64,000 nucleotides of DNA from Cliona cf. orientalis (GCA_963930775.1 OZ005707.1:2790001-2854000); one strand, 5' to 3'; shown: positions 37,301 through 48,525, counted from the stretch's first letter. The notes: a model not told the origin generated them from the sequence alone. Translations and numbers: made by a program.

Positions 37301-39942
37301 TGAGAGGCACTGGGGCGTTAGCACAAGCACCTAGCAGAGCAAACACCTATGGATCAGTAAAGAAAAAGGTGTACTTTGCATGATCAGCACTTTCATACTA
37401 TTCCCAGAAACTTTGGTAAAGAATAAATTGGCTCTCAAAATTTAATGGTTTGGTGACATTTAAAGAATGCTCAGCATTGTGCGTATTACATGTAACTATT
37501 ATTGGCATATTAAATTAAAACCATCACCAAAGTCTCTGGCTACACAGTGAGGTTTACCTTGCGAAGGTGTTCATCAGACTTCAGCTCCTGCACTGCCATC
37601 GATACAGCCATGGCCATTGTAAGTGGACAACTGACGTTCTGCCTTCCCAACATCTTTTCGCTCTCAGCTTGGATTCCACTCTCTAAGCCTCTGATGTAGT
37701 CATGGAATGAGTACTGAGGGTTCCTGGATCGCTCAGCATTGATGTAGTACGCAGCACTGCACAAAAGTTGCAGTAATATAATAATTACAGCACTAAAGTG
37801 CAGAACACTCAGAGCAAATGCGGCATATTAAAATAGAAATGTTGATGGTTGATATTGCTGAGATTGCGAGTCAAAATTTGCATTAAATGTAGCTAATAAT
37901 TTGTGATGAAGAGGATGTTTTTGGGTATTCTTGCAGTGCTACAAATTATCATAGAGTCGGTAGACTCTATAAGTAGGGATGGCACGGATACTCCATAATT
38001 ATATGTAATGCATTAAAAAAATCCAAATATCTCAAAACAGGTACCTTCGTGAAATTTAAGTGTCAAAATTAGAATCTACAGCAAATAATTATTATCTATC
38101 TAACAAGACCAAGATCATCCATCAACTCAATTAGAGGCTACCATGCAGCGCTAGTACTGCACTGGAAATGGAGACTCGAGGCCTCAACGTACAGGCGCGG
38201 CACGGCCCTCAGCAGTCAGTAAACAGCCAGCTCAGTAGTGACAAAGGTAAGTATCTTGCGCAGGCAGTAGAGTGGTAATAAACAAACAAACAAGCAAACA
38301 AACTGACTACTGTAACCCTCGTGCGTATGCGTACTGAGTGTTAATTATGCAATGCCATGCATGTCAGGTGACAGTATACAGCAGTAGATGCTCACCATAG
38401 TGTAGTGCGAGAGGGCCCATATGAATTGTGCCTTACCTGATATTTGGGACATCAGGGGCTGATCCTTATGATGCTATAAGTGGCGGTATTACGAACACTA
38501 AGCTGATGCAGGGTGGATGGCTAGCTGGCTAGTAATGGCAGACACATGTACAAAAGATAAACAGTGGCCTTCCATCCATTCCACACCCCCTAGTCCCTGG
38601 CTCAGCACACTTTACCAGTGCAAGTCATCATGCAGCTGTGTAACTTGCACCTCGTAATGTGGCCTAGACAGTGAAAATACTCTACTAGCAATGGTGGGCA
38701 GTCTTAGACCAGACTACATAGAGTCTCTTCTTTCGTGTGGGTGTGGGCGATATAATTAGCCACGTACCTGGCTATTGATAGAGGGGCTTTATCTAGTACG
38801 CTGACAACTTCCAGTGCTCCCTCTCCACCCCCACCACTCATGTTCTCCAGCAAAGCAAGAGCATCTTGTGATGACATTCCATCTTGGAGGTATAGCTCAC
38901 TTGAAAATGGGCTCGATCGCTCCACCACTCTCCTATCATGTGTAGTGATGAGCACATACCCCGTCCCCCAACTTTCATCCCCGGGCTGAGGCCAATAAGA
39001 TTTCAGAGTCGCCCTGTGGTTATTTATACCAAATGCAGTTGCCAGGCCACTGGTGTGCATTGGTGAAGTAGAATCAAGGTTAATACCAGGGGTAGAATAG
39101 GGAAGTGAAGACGATGATAAAACAGGGAGTACTTCTGAGCCATAGGCTTTAGCAGTCTCCTTGTCCGAGCTTACATTATCGACAATAATAAGCCATCCAG
39201 GACGTTTCTTTAACTCCTTCTTCACTGCTGACGAAAGGATGCTTAGACCTTGCAGCTCACCCTTTCCGCCTAGCAGACCCTCAAGGGCCTTGACATCCGA
39301 AGTGCATCCAAGATCAGTGGCTAATGTGATGTATGACTGCAGTAGTGTCGTACTGCTGGTAGCATCAAGGGTACCAACTACAAGATTTTTGAAAAACCAC
39401 CCCCTGTTTGATCGATAAAACTCCTTTCCAAACTCACGAGCAAGCTGAGTCTTTCCATATCCTGGCCGACCAGTGACATAGACAGCAACGGAGAGTCCTT
39501 TTCCGTTTCTTTTCCGAAGCAATTTGAACTTGTTCTTTATCTCGCATACTTCAGACTTTCTTGACTGGTACACATGTGATGGCTTCTGAGGAAGAAGCAG
39601 GACACTCTGATCACCTGTAGCTTTTGCAACTAACTTCCAGAGTCCTGGGCTTCGATAGAGTTTTGCAGCAATACCCAGCCCCCCTCCACCAGTCACAGCC
39701 ACTATACCAGGATGATGAGAAAGTGACTCCACTATCTCGTAAAAGGAATCAGTGTTGTCGCTGCCACTTGTGTGAAACAGTTTTTGACCACTGCTTGTTG
39801 GTCTGCTAATCTTCCTAGGTAGTGGTTGAGTGTGGGAGTGAATGTAGCTTCTTGCACAGCATAGATAACGGGGAGCATGTTGCCTGACTACTTCATGTGC
39901 AGCTCCTTGAAAGAATCTTGCACCTTGAACAATAGTTGCCAT
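28378..39942 (-). CDS. NB-ARC STAND ATPase with C-terminal TPR array, presequence-like N-terminus (11 exons)
   Basis: Minus-strand exons, in order: 39942-38768, 37756-37558, 37346-37127, 35384-35212, 35004-34799, 34089-33937, 33571-33385, 31584-31335, 30577-30326, 29749-29622, 29088-28378. All junctions are GT-AG, phases agree, and the total is 3654 nt (1217 aa). Residues 1-60 are basic with a single acidic residue, like a mitochondrial targeting sequence. Then come a Gly-rich segment and an NB-ARC module: Walker A GRPGYGKT (158-165), Walker B WLIIVDNV (250-257), sensor GYVLITTHDRR (328-338) and the GLPL-like DKAPLSIA. A winged-helix region (exons 2-3) and at least eight TPRs follow (e.g. LAGKFSRALEVLERAL, LGEIERSKELFEQAL, LGQPHRSIELLERAL). 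STAND proteins oligomerise on ligand binding. TPRs here should be the sensor. The effector and ligand are unknown. The earlier in-frame upstream codon is TTG, so ATG 39942 is chosen. Confidence 0.9.
30613..31100. mobile_element. A-family foldback element (CCCAGTAGC ends)
   Basis: It begins ACTTGCCCAGTAGCAATTTA and ends GCAGCTACTGGGCAAGT. The interior shares long stretches (GGCCTCCGTGGAGCCTTTCTGA, read in pieces) with copies at 36336-36815 and 49441-49981. It is inserted in intron 8 of the NB-ARC/TPR gene. The duplicate gene copy near 56.8 kb lacks it. Confidence 0.75.
32273..32636. mobile_element. Pogo/Tigger-like MITE (CAGTGCAACCTCGATTATCC)
   Basis: Inverted ends CAGTGCAACCTCGATTATCC and its complement are flanked by TA on both sides. 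Extra internal copies of CCGGATAATCGAGGTT lie near the right end. 364 bp, non-coding, in intron 7 of the NB-ARC/TPR gene. Ends and TA target fit pogo-type elements. Confidence 0.75.
34148..34523 (-). mobile_element. F-family element, reverse orientation
   Basis: Read on the minus strand it starts TTACCCCGCGCACATGCGC and ends GCTCTACAGAGC-TCTAG-TT, as the other F copies do. It lies in intron 5 of the NB-ARC/TPR gene. Confidence 0.75.
35428..36815. mobile_element. Composite repeat B-B-A in intron 3 of the NB-ARC/TPR gene
   Basis: Two tandem B units (35428-35873 and 35891-36318) with ends ATGTCCCGAGTCCC / GGGACTCAGGATGT are followed by an A-family foldback (36336-36815). The same B-B-A order is found at 48549-49981. 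On the minus strand each B unit contains a tRNA-like T-arm (CTAGGTTCGAATTCTGG, complement at 35584-35600 and 36032-36048) preceded by an A-box-like TATCTCATCGATAG, so it may be SINE-derived. A G tract interrupts B1 at about 35677-35692. Confidence 0.7.
37951..38132 (-). repeat. Partial copy of composite (G-C) element, inverted
   Basis: It starts with a hairpin, ATAGAGTCGGTAGACTCTAT, followed by AAGTAGGGATGGCACGG. It is the reverse complement of 41329-41506 and 44993-45180 and breaks off at about 38132. It lies in intron 1 of the NB-ARC/TPR gene, so the NB-ARC exon (38768-39942) is bracketed by inverted copies. Confidence 0.7.
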
Positions 39943-40215
39943 ACTACATGTATAGCACAATCAAACCTACAGATGCATATAATATGTAGAATAATAATGT
40001 AATCTCAAATCCATTACCAATTCTTGTTATACAGGTAGTGGGTGCAGTTAATTGATTAATAGAGCACACTCATGGTGCTTTCACAAATTTGCAAAGAGCA
40101 GTGGACGAAGGATCACTATAATTGAGGATCTACTGTATACTCAGTCCACATTGAGCTATAGGCCATCATGTATTCAGAGGTGAAGTTGATACTTAGTACC
40201 CATCAATGCAGGTCT
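39943..40215. other. 5' flank of the NB-ARC/TPR gene
   Basis: Contains the short 5' leader and promoter side of the minus-strand gene. No TATA box, CpG cluster or other recognisable element was found before the composite repeat begins at about 40216. Confidence 0.4.
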
Positions 40216-41507
40216 CAAGTATTAAAACAATTGAATAAAATTAAAGAATGAAGTAGGGATGGCAGGATCAAAAAGTACACAAACAAGAGATAATCGTATT
40301 TATTATACATCCCTATGCTTGCTTTTCTCGACTATTATGCATGCACCTATTAATGTCGATGTGTTTATTGTTGCGGTACGTGGGAGATATAAAATTTTAG
40401 GTTCTTCCCTAGTTGCCATAATGGTTCGAATTTATCAGTTTTGATTCAATCGCATTATTACTGGTTATTTTTGTACTCCTCAAAAAGCAAGCATAGGGAT
40501 GTATAGTAGATACGATTATCTGATCCTGCCATCCCTACTTCATTCTTCAATTTTATTCAATTGTTTTTATACTTGTTTCCATTCTTTTTTTTTATTGTAC
40601 TTAGTGTAATTTATCAATGCCATATTATCACAACTTCTGTCCAGTGTAATAGTGGAAGATGGGTGTCAAAATTCGTAGCCACGCCCCTCATTAACTTGCC
40701 TAAAAATAGTAGTATTTAGGCCGCCCATGAGACTCCGCTTAGGGAGAAAACCAAGTTCCAAGTTTTATCGCTGGCAGCAGCTAGCTCAGTACCAGGCATA
40801 ATTTTATGATCTGTACGTTACCGCTCCTCGAGCCTTCGTATGATAGTATGATATCTATGATCAATCCAGCGGAGCACTAGCACTGCACGCGCTAGCGAAT
40901 AGCTCGCCTATGCCTATAGCGCCTTACCACTCCTCGAGCCTTGCACCTTCATAATTATTCATGATCAATCCAGCGCATCACAGTCCGCTGCACGCACTAG
41001 TAGCTAGCTTGCGATTGCCTAGGGCGCGGCCAGGCACTATCACATGACTTCACCATGGCAACACATTCCGAGCATGCGCATTATATCACAAAATGGCATT
41101 ATCAGACACAATCGTTACTGCACCGTACCATACACACCCACTATTACGTAACTGTTGAGATAACGCCAAACTAGCGTGCCACTGCACTGCGCGCTACAAA
41201 ATAGAGTGGATTTATATGTGAGGTAAGGTGAGAGGTCCAGACAGTCTTGAGCTAGCCCTGGAAATGAGAAAGAAAGAAAGAAAGAATGAGAAATGGCTAT
41301 TTTTTTAAACATCTGGTTCTGGCATGTACAATTGATTTGATGAATGATCTTGGTCTTGTTAGATAGATAATTTGCTGGAGATTCTGATTTTCACACTTAG
41401 AAATTTCACAAAACTACTTATTTTGAGATATTTGGGTATTTGTAATGTATTACATATATGGCATATCCGGGCCATCCCTACTTATAGAGTCTACCGACTC
41501 TATGATA
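40216..41507. mobile_element. Composite (G-C) element, copy 1
   Basis: The left part is a foldback of about 360 bp (40219-40576) with arms of roughly 100 bp containing AATGAAGTAGGGATGGCAG and AGCATAGGGATGTATAGT. The right part (41040-41507) carries CACATGACTTCACCATGGCA and a (GAAA)n tract, and ends in the hairpin TAGAGTC-TACC-GACTCTA. The same two parts in the same order recur at 43730-45179. Between them (40820-41028) is a two-copy direct repeat of about 105 bp (CTCCTCGAGCCTT ... ATGATCAATCCAGCG). It contains no ORF of note. Confidence 0.65.
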
Positions 41508-42712
41508 CCAGGGCGAGTGGAAGTAGTGTCAATCAAGATTTTATGTTTGTTTATATGTTTGCGCTTGACAACCCTTACCTACTCTATCTGGGTAAAGGTC
41601 GTCTAGAGAAATGTTGACCACACCCCTCACTAATGCGTTCTTAAAGACAGCTTAATGACAAAGAAGGCTGTTTTAGGCCTAGTAGTGATGAGAGACTGCT
41701 GTTTAGAGCAAGTCCAGTAAGTTTATTGTTGGTCTTAGCTACCAATTGTTGCTTATCAGTAACAATAGTTGTCATACAGCTACTAAGTTGGCTGCTGTGC
41801 CAGACCTTAGTGGGGTGCTCGAGCCCCCCTCCCCCCCCTCCCCCCCCCCCCCCCCCCCGCTGGACACACCCCTGATTGCCTACCGTGTTAGTGGACACAT
41901 CCAAACTAACACATTCATTCCCAGTCGATCATCCAAACTACATACATGTAGCTAACCTTCATAAATTCCAACCTAAATACTTGTAGGGTTCGCCCCATTG
42001 ATGTTTAAACACCACTGGAAATATTGTTCTTAGAGTACCAGGCTATCTGTTTAACGTTCCAAGTTCAGCAGTGCCAAGAAAGAAAATTTTTTAGCTCGGG
42101 TCCATTGCCTTCCGGTCACCTCCCGCTCATACACACACACAGACAAACGGACGGACAAAAGTAACCTTAGTATAATATAATATATATATATGTTATATAC
42201 CATCTGTTATTCCACATGTACATGCACCTGTCTTCTATTTCAATACACAATATATCATTCAGTTACAAGCATGTGCACACAACGTAGAGGCATAGCCAAG
42301 TGCAACAGAGCGAGCAAACTCTTGAACTAGAAAAAGAGCTAGCTTGAGCGGCTAAGCTTGTATACATGTAAAAAGAAAGAAAAACTGAGAAAACATAAAA
42401 ACAGACATCAAAAAAAGAGACACAGAACAGCGGCTCAAGGCTACAGAGAAAATGTTGTTCTAGGCAGGCAGAGTGAAACATTTTGAGTGCAGAGGATCGA
42501 TGTGAGACTCCAAATTCAATGCCCTAAAAGGCTCAGAAACAAGTGACTGTTGCTAGCAAAATGATCATGGCCGACCATTCCTCGAACATGGCGGCCGCTT
42601 GGGCAACCCAGGAGACTAACTCTGCTAATCATCTATACCGGCAACCCAGCCTTGGGGTCAAGTGGCAATAATGGCACTGCGAAAAATTTTCAACCATAGA
42701 AGATACCCAGCC
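41508..42712. other. Repeat-derived and unassigned DNA
   Basis: Contains a copy of the poly-C-ended dispersed repeat (41640-41880, C tract at about 41823-41858) and a short (TA)n tract (42175-42192). The remainder has no recognisable gene. Short open frames such as 42263-42481 (minus) lack coding character. Confidence 0.5.
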
Positions 42713-43386
42713 TAGTCTCGAACCCAGACCCCTCCCTTTCCCGCAGCGCTGGATGTATTGCATCACCAGCACGCGGAAGGAAGGGTCTGGCAACTCTTGC
42801 ACGGTTTTCGTGTTCTCTAGAGGAATTTGCATAGAGCCAATGGGGTGCGAGATGTCATGTGACTTTCGAATTATGGACCGCAGGAACGCGCGATCGCGGT
42901 TGACGTGGCATGCACTGATATGGCAATACTGTAAGTGAAAAGTTATGGCTGAGTTTATCGACGCAGTAGACTACTAGAGAATACGGCGAAGGAGATGGGC
43001 TACACAGCACTCCGTGATAAGCCCGAGAAAGAAGCTGTTTTTCTAGGAAAAGACGTCTTTGTGTCTGTGTTCAGTGATAGTCCTGACTCGATGAGGAGCT
43101 GTGTTAGTCGTCTATGCTTGCTCGATCGAGTCTTCAGGTGGCGAGCAATAGCATAGCGAGCACCATTTCATGGCTGTGAAGTCGATATGTGAGTCGCGCA
43201 AATTTTAATAATGCCAAAGAACAAAATTTTAAATTATAATGAAATTCCAATCATGTGACTATAGCTTTAATTGCATACCAAACGCACACGAAAACCGTGC
43301 AAGAGTTGCCAGACCCTTCCTTCCGCGTGCTGGTGATGCACTACATCCAGCGCTGTGGGAAAGGGAGGGGTCTGGATTCGAGACTA
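42713..43386. mobile_element. TAGTCTCG-type MITE, 674 bp, exact 10-bp TSD
   Basis: Arms of about 90 bp (TAGTCTCGAACCCAGACCCC at left and its complement at right, both with CGTGCTGGTGATG-like inner parts) enclose 480 bp of non-coding DNA. ATACCCAGCC at 42703-42712 is repeated exactly at 43387-43396. It is the longest member of the family in the window. Confidence 0.9.
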
Positions 43387-43470
43387 ATACCCAGCCCTGT
43401 CCCCTCTGAATCTCCAGATCTACAGTATTTGGTTGATCACTGTGACCAGCCCCCTTCGGTACTGGTATTA

Positions 43471-45560
43471 ACTAGAGCTCTGTAGAGCACATACCCCGCG
43501 CGCACATTGCGCAATCTATAGATTTACTTTCGGTACATGGCTGTAAGTTCGTGAACTTCAGAGAAATAATGGAAATGCTGCCATAGATAATAGACGATTG
43601 TACTGGGGGTTCCGGTGATACTTGAAAAAGCGCTCTCGACACACAGACCTAACCCAGACTAGGAAGATATGAATTTCTATCAGATTCTATATTAATGTTG
43701 TAACAATAGTAGTATAGCTATCTTACATTATGACAAGTATAAAAAACAATTGAATAAAATTGAAGGATGAAGTAGGGATGGCAGTGCCAAAAAATACACA
43801 AACAAGATTCGTAGGGATAACGTATCACATCCACTATACATCCCTACGCTTGCTTTTTGAGTAGCCGTGCACACACATATTATATGGGGCGCATGCTTGC
43901 AGGAATGGAAAATCAATACTGTATACCCATGGATCAATATCAAAATACAGCGACACTTTATAGAATCAGAAGTGGATGAGAAAAGCAAGCATAGGGATGT
44001 ATAGTGGATGTGATACGTTATCCCTACGAATCTTGTTCGTGTATTTTTTGGCACTGCCATCCCTACTTCATCCTTCAATTTTATTCAATTGTTTTTTATA
44101 CTTGTTACTGTTCCTTTTTTAGTGCCCTCAGGGCCTGGTAGTTCATGATTGTCATTAATTTTCATCAATGCCTCCTAGCTGACTAATCTCATGGGGACAG
44201 AGGTTGGGCATGAGACTATACATATACCATGGCGACCGGTTTGCCTATTCATTGTTTAATAAAAAAAATTTATTAATGTATGGAACAATCAACTAGCTAC
44301 AACTTCAAAAACAATATTATTATAGGAAGCAAGTACACCACTGATTCAGCATGTTTGTGTGATTTTAGCCTTTGAGTCAGGCAGCTATGGTACCCCAAAC
44401 ACACTGTAAGTTCTAACTTAAATACTCCTGTAAGTGTAAATCCCAGCCTCGTGCCCAGGCCCTTTGAGGCCTGGGTACGAGGGTAGGGCTGACTCGATCG
44501 GCGAACTTGAAAGAAGGCTGTTTAGAACCAAGGAGTGACGAAAACTTTCGGTTTCTGGAGCATATTTTATAGGCCAGTAAGCTTAAGTACTGTTGGTAAG
44601 TAGCCACCATAATCGACAGTTCAATCAGCTGAGCGCTCGATCGAGCAGGTCCTGGATGCGCCGGCGCATGCGCGCCACTTACATCAGTCACATGACTTCA
44701 CCATGGCAACACCGTATGAGCATGCGCATTATACGACAAAATGGCTAATCAGACACACCCACTCGCAAAACGCGCGCTGTACACACCCACAATTCAATCG
44801 CTTTCCTGATAACACAAAACGAGCGTGCCACAGACGTGCGCGCTCCAAAATGGAGTGGATTTATACTCGAACTAAGGTGAGCGGTCATGGTAGCCTTGAG
44901 TTAGCCCAGGAAAACAGAAAGAAAGAAAGAAAGAAAGAAAGAAGAAAGAAAGAATGAGAAATGGCTATTTTTTTGAACATCTGGTTCTGGCATATACAAT
45001 TGAGTTGATGGATGACCTTGGTCTTGTTAGATAGATAATTTGCTGTAGATTCTGATTTTGACACTTAGAAAGTTCACAAAGTTACCTGTTTTGAGATATT
45101 TGGATTTTTATAATGTATTAAATATTATATGGAGTATCCGTGCCATCCCTACTTATAATAGAGTCTACCGACTCTATGATTGGTTCCATAGGACAGTCAC
45201 TATAGATATCACGAGTATTATTTAGACTTACATTGACGATCTTTACCACTCACACGCTTGGCCACTTAGTTGTGCGCATGAGCAGAAAGCACAATTGGTA
45301 TGCAATGCATTGAGTAGGCACTGTCGATAGGCGTGGCTACGGTGGCCAACAAAAAGGCACTATTTGTGACGCTCGTGGACCGTATCCCTCGATTTGACGC
45401 ATACTGAAGCCAGTTTTTCGCCGAATTCGATTGATTCGTTGTGCTTACGAGTCGCTTAGATGCCTATATCTCGAGATATGCCGATTTTTATGCTAACGAC
45501 AACGACAACGACGACGACACAACCGATTACTTTACCCCTTGCGCATGCGCACGGGGTAAA
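43471..45560 (-). mobile_element. F-family element interrupted by a composite element
   Basis: On the minus strand the F element begins at 45560 (TTTACCCCGTGCGCATGCGC) and ends at 43471 (GAGCTCTAG-TT). At 43729-45179 it is interrupted by copy 2 of the composite (G-C) element. F sequence stops after CTATCTTACAT and resumes at ATTGGTTCC, which are nearly adjacent in the uninterrupted copy at 53123-53754. Confidence 0.75.
43730..45179. mobile_element. Composite (G-C) element, copy 2, nested in an F element
   Basis: The left foldback (43737-44104) has arms of about 110 bp (GGATGAAGTAGGGATGGCAG). The middle holds a CCTCGTGCCCAGGCCC mini-foldback (44447-44486) and a diverged poly-C-family repeat. 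The right part (44690-45179) matches 41040-41507 and ends in the TAGAGTC/GACTCTA hairpin with a (GAAA)n tract at about 44919-44950. Confidence 0.7.
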
Positions 45561-45960
45561 TATATAGCGACAGGTGGCCTAGTGTCACATGACCCCCCCT
45601 AAAGTTACCCCCCCCCCCCCCCCCGGACACTGTACCCTAGGGTAGTATGTCCCCGGGGACGTACTTCACTAGAGTAGGGTGTCTCCTTAGGACATTTGAC
45701 ACTAGAGCCACGTATCCTTTCTAGGGCTATGTGTCCCCATACTCTGGCGTAGCTGACCCTTGGTTAACATCCAGTATCAGTAAATTTCAGCCTTCATGGC
45801 ATAAATGACTAGGTAGCTAGTTAACACTGGAGAGGACGTTCTACTCTAGGGCTGCATGTCCAGGGGGACACGTAGCTCTAGTGCAGAGTGTCTGGGGGGA
45901 CACTGTACACGAGGGGACGGGCAGCACTCCGACAACGGTACTCCAGACACAGCGCAATTT
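45561..45960. repeat. Degenerate repeat of a CTAGGG...TGTCCCC motif
   Basis: Variants such as CCTAGGGTAGTATGTCCCC, CTAGAGTAGGGTGTC, CTAGGGCTATGTGTCCCC and CTCTAGGGCTGCATGTCC are scattered in both orientations around a C tract (45608-45624). No ORF. Origin unknown. Confidence 0.5.
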
Positions 45961-46838
45961 AAATTATAGATCTACCAGTGACACAATGATATGCATAACC
46001 TACAGTTAAAAGGAAGAGAGCTTGTCTTTGCCTCAAGAAACACTGCCTCGTCAAATTATGGTGGTAGCAGCATGCCACACCCACTCTTTAAACCGCAATT
46101 CAAACTTACTATATACGGTGATGTAAACCATCGAGGTGGGTGGGAGAGCCTTCGCTCAAAGCATAGTATTATTAAAAGGGTTGCCCCCTCTATCATCTTC
46201 GATCCAAAGTACATGTAAAAGTAGCTAGCGTCACTGAGCACAATCTATTGTGGCTATAAAGATCAAGAAAGGAGGGAAAATGTATTAAACAATTGTGTAC
46301 CACATTCTCAGTATGTCGGGAGCTTTGGTCTGGGCTTAGTCTCGTCCCCAGACCCGTGGGTACGAGACTAGTCTCACTAGTCTGGGCTAGGATAGCTAGC
46401 TTGCCAGTTGGAGCCGCGTTCGTAGCCGATTATAGAAATTAGATCATACCTAGACTTAGACTACATGGCCTTGTTGCTGTCGAAACTTTCTTGTATACTG
46501 ATGCCTTATTTTCTAGCCGTCTACTCGAGCTGGATGCATGTGGATGCGAGCGCTCGAACTGCATCTTTTGGTGAGCTACATTTAGAGTTAGCGCAGCCAT
46601 TGTTGACGATCCTTTACCGCAATGATTATGCGCATGCGCTATGTGCAACGTGGACGTATCGCTACATTTATAATACGTATGGCGATTTTCTCGTAGTACT
46701 GATTAGTGTGGGGCTCACTCAGGCTCGCCCCAATTATCTCTTCCCTCGATGTTGTCGTGCCCAGCCCCCTTTCACGCACGCGGAGCGAAGAGAAGCGCCG
46801 TATACTTTATGGAAGGCCTCCTCTCCTGATATACGGTC
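45961..46838. other. Unassigned DNA with a small TAGTCTCG foldback
   Basis: Holds a 44-bp TAGTCTCGTCCCCAGACCC foldback at 46337-46380, flanked by TCTGGGCT on both sides (46329-46336 and 46381-46388). The remainder shows no recognisable gene. The open frame ending at 46947 is discussed as a LINE remnant. Confidence 0.5.
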
Positions 46839-46947
46839 CTTGGAGACTGCCTTTAACAATCTATTGAGGAGAATTTGGAATCTCCCACGCCGTTGCCATA
46901 CAGCTATTCTTCACCGTGTTGCTGGAGTCAGCAGTACCTATATATAA
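46839..46947 (+). mobile_element. Non-LTR retrotransposon (LINE) remnant
   Basis: The peptide FNNLLRRIWNLPRRCHTAIL followed by HRVAGVSSTYI and a stop resembles the conserved segment after the reverse transcriptase domain in CR1/Jockey-type LINE ORF2 (Leu-Pro-x-x-Cys-His-Thr). The similarity is confined to about 36-50 codons. No RT or endonuclease domain remains. Confidence 0.55.
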
Positions 46948-48013
46948 GGCCAAGCAAAGTTAATTAATAGTTTCTCAGGCCCGCCCGCATCAAATTTTGA
47001 GAAAGCAAGACTTTTTTATTTATTTTTCACGTGAGCAGTCACGTGCTAATTAATTTAATTAACAGACAAAAATTGGAACATACAGTAAAGAGTTCATGAA
47101 ACTAACTGTTTTCTGGCATCTCGAGACAGTTTGGTTGACATCTCACAACTGAAGTCCCCGTGAAAGTGGTATTTAGCCAGCAGCTAGCTAGCTATTTTCT
47201 TCAAAGATGATGACGTCATCTAGTGCAGGCTAAATCTTGTCATCTTACAAGGTTAGTACGACTGATAAAACTTTTCTCTACTAAATAGAAAGCTAAACTT
47301 GATTGTTAGGCTGAATATTCTCTCTGGTTGGACTTCAATACTTGTATTTCAGCACTAGCTGGTGTATCAACCACGTGCAGCACTAGCGAAAATGGGCGTG
47401 GTCACTATCGCCACGCCCATTTTTCATTAAAAAATAAAATAAAAAGCCGCCTCCCGCATGGGTTTTGAAATTTGAAAGCCTGAGAAACTAGTAATTAAGT
47501 TTGTTTGGCCTAATATGACCCGCTGCAAAAAGTTGGTTGCCTCAGCCAGGAGAGTTGGGTCCCAACTTTTACGGTCCTGTAGAAGTTGGTGTAAAATAGA
47601 GTTTTATACCTAGAGTAACTCATGGGACGATTTTACACCAGCAAAACCTAGAGTAACTCATGGGACGATTTTGCACCAATACAACCTAGAGTAACTCTAG
47701 GGACGATTTTACACCAGCAAAATTAGTGTAAAATCCTGAGTATTTAATTGTATCACCCTGTACTGCACCTTATGTGGTGTATTGACAATAATAATAATAA
47801 TAGTAATAATAGTCTCGATACCAGACCGCTCCTACCGCAGCGTTCAGTTCTTTCAGGATGAACGCGCGTCTGGTATCGAGACTAAACCTAGACTCACTTT
47901 GACACCATCATGCTGCTACACTGGTACACCCAACTGTCTTCCTTTTACAACCTTTTGTAGCTACATATCATGCATGATGGACCCAATATCAAAACATTAA
48001 TTTTAGTGATATT
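46948..48013. repeat. Unassigned DNA with a hairpin, a 39-bp tandem repeat and a small foldback
   Basis: A GGGCGTGG/CCACGCCC hairpin lies at 47389-47424. Three units of about 39 bp (CCTAGAGTAACTC, GGGACGATTTTACACCAGC) occupy 47608-47724. A copy of the GATACCAGACC foldback is at 47810-47885. I see no coding region. Confidence 0.6.
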
Positions 48014-48525
48014 ATTACCCCGCGCGCATGCGCAAGGGGGTAAAGTAATCGGTCGTGTCGTTGTCGTTGTTGTTGTCGTTAGCACAAAAATCGTCATATC
48101 TCGAGATATAGCGACTCGTATTCACAACGAATCAATCGAATTCGGCGAAAAACTGGCTTCAGTGTGCACGAGCGTCACAAATAGTGCCTTTTTGTTGGCC
48201 ATCGTAGCCACGCCTATCGACAGTGCCCATCAATGCATAATACCGGTATACATTGTACATACCCCAATTGTGATTTCTGCTCATGCGCACAACTAGGTGG
48301 CCAAGCATATGACTGGTAAAGATCGTCGATGTTCTAATACAGGTCGAAATTCAGTCTGGGCTAAGTCTGGGTGCAGAGAGCGCTTTTTCAAGTGTCACCG
48401 GAACTCCCAGTAAGCTAAGCAGCATTAAATTTTCTATTTCTTTGAAATTTACAGCCATGCACCGAAAGTAAATCTATAGATTGCACAATGTGCGCGCGGG
48501 GTATGTGCTCTACAGAGCTCTAGTT
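48014..48525 (+). mobile_element. F-family element
   Basis: From TTACCCCGCGCGCATGCGC to GCTCTACAGAGC-TCTAG-TT with an internal GTCGTT repeat. About 510 bp, non-coding, with TT flanks on both sides. Confidence 0.75.

Noticed and set aside
38133..38300. Possible plus-strand non-coding exon ending ACAAAG|GTAAGT near 38248
   Set aside because: A single donor-like site without any partner exon is not enough to call a transcript.
46465..46838. The 160-codon open frame as a host gene
   Set aside because: Only its last 35-50 codons resemble a known family (LINE). The upstream part shows no conserved features and no splice signals of note.
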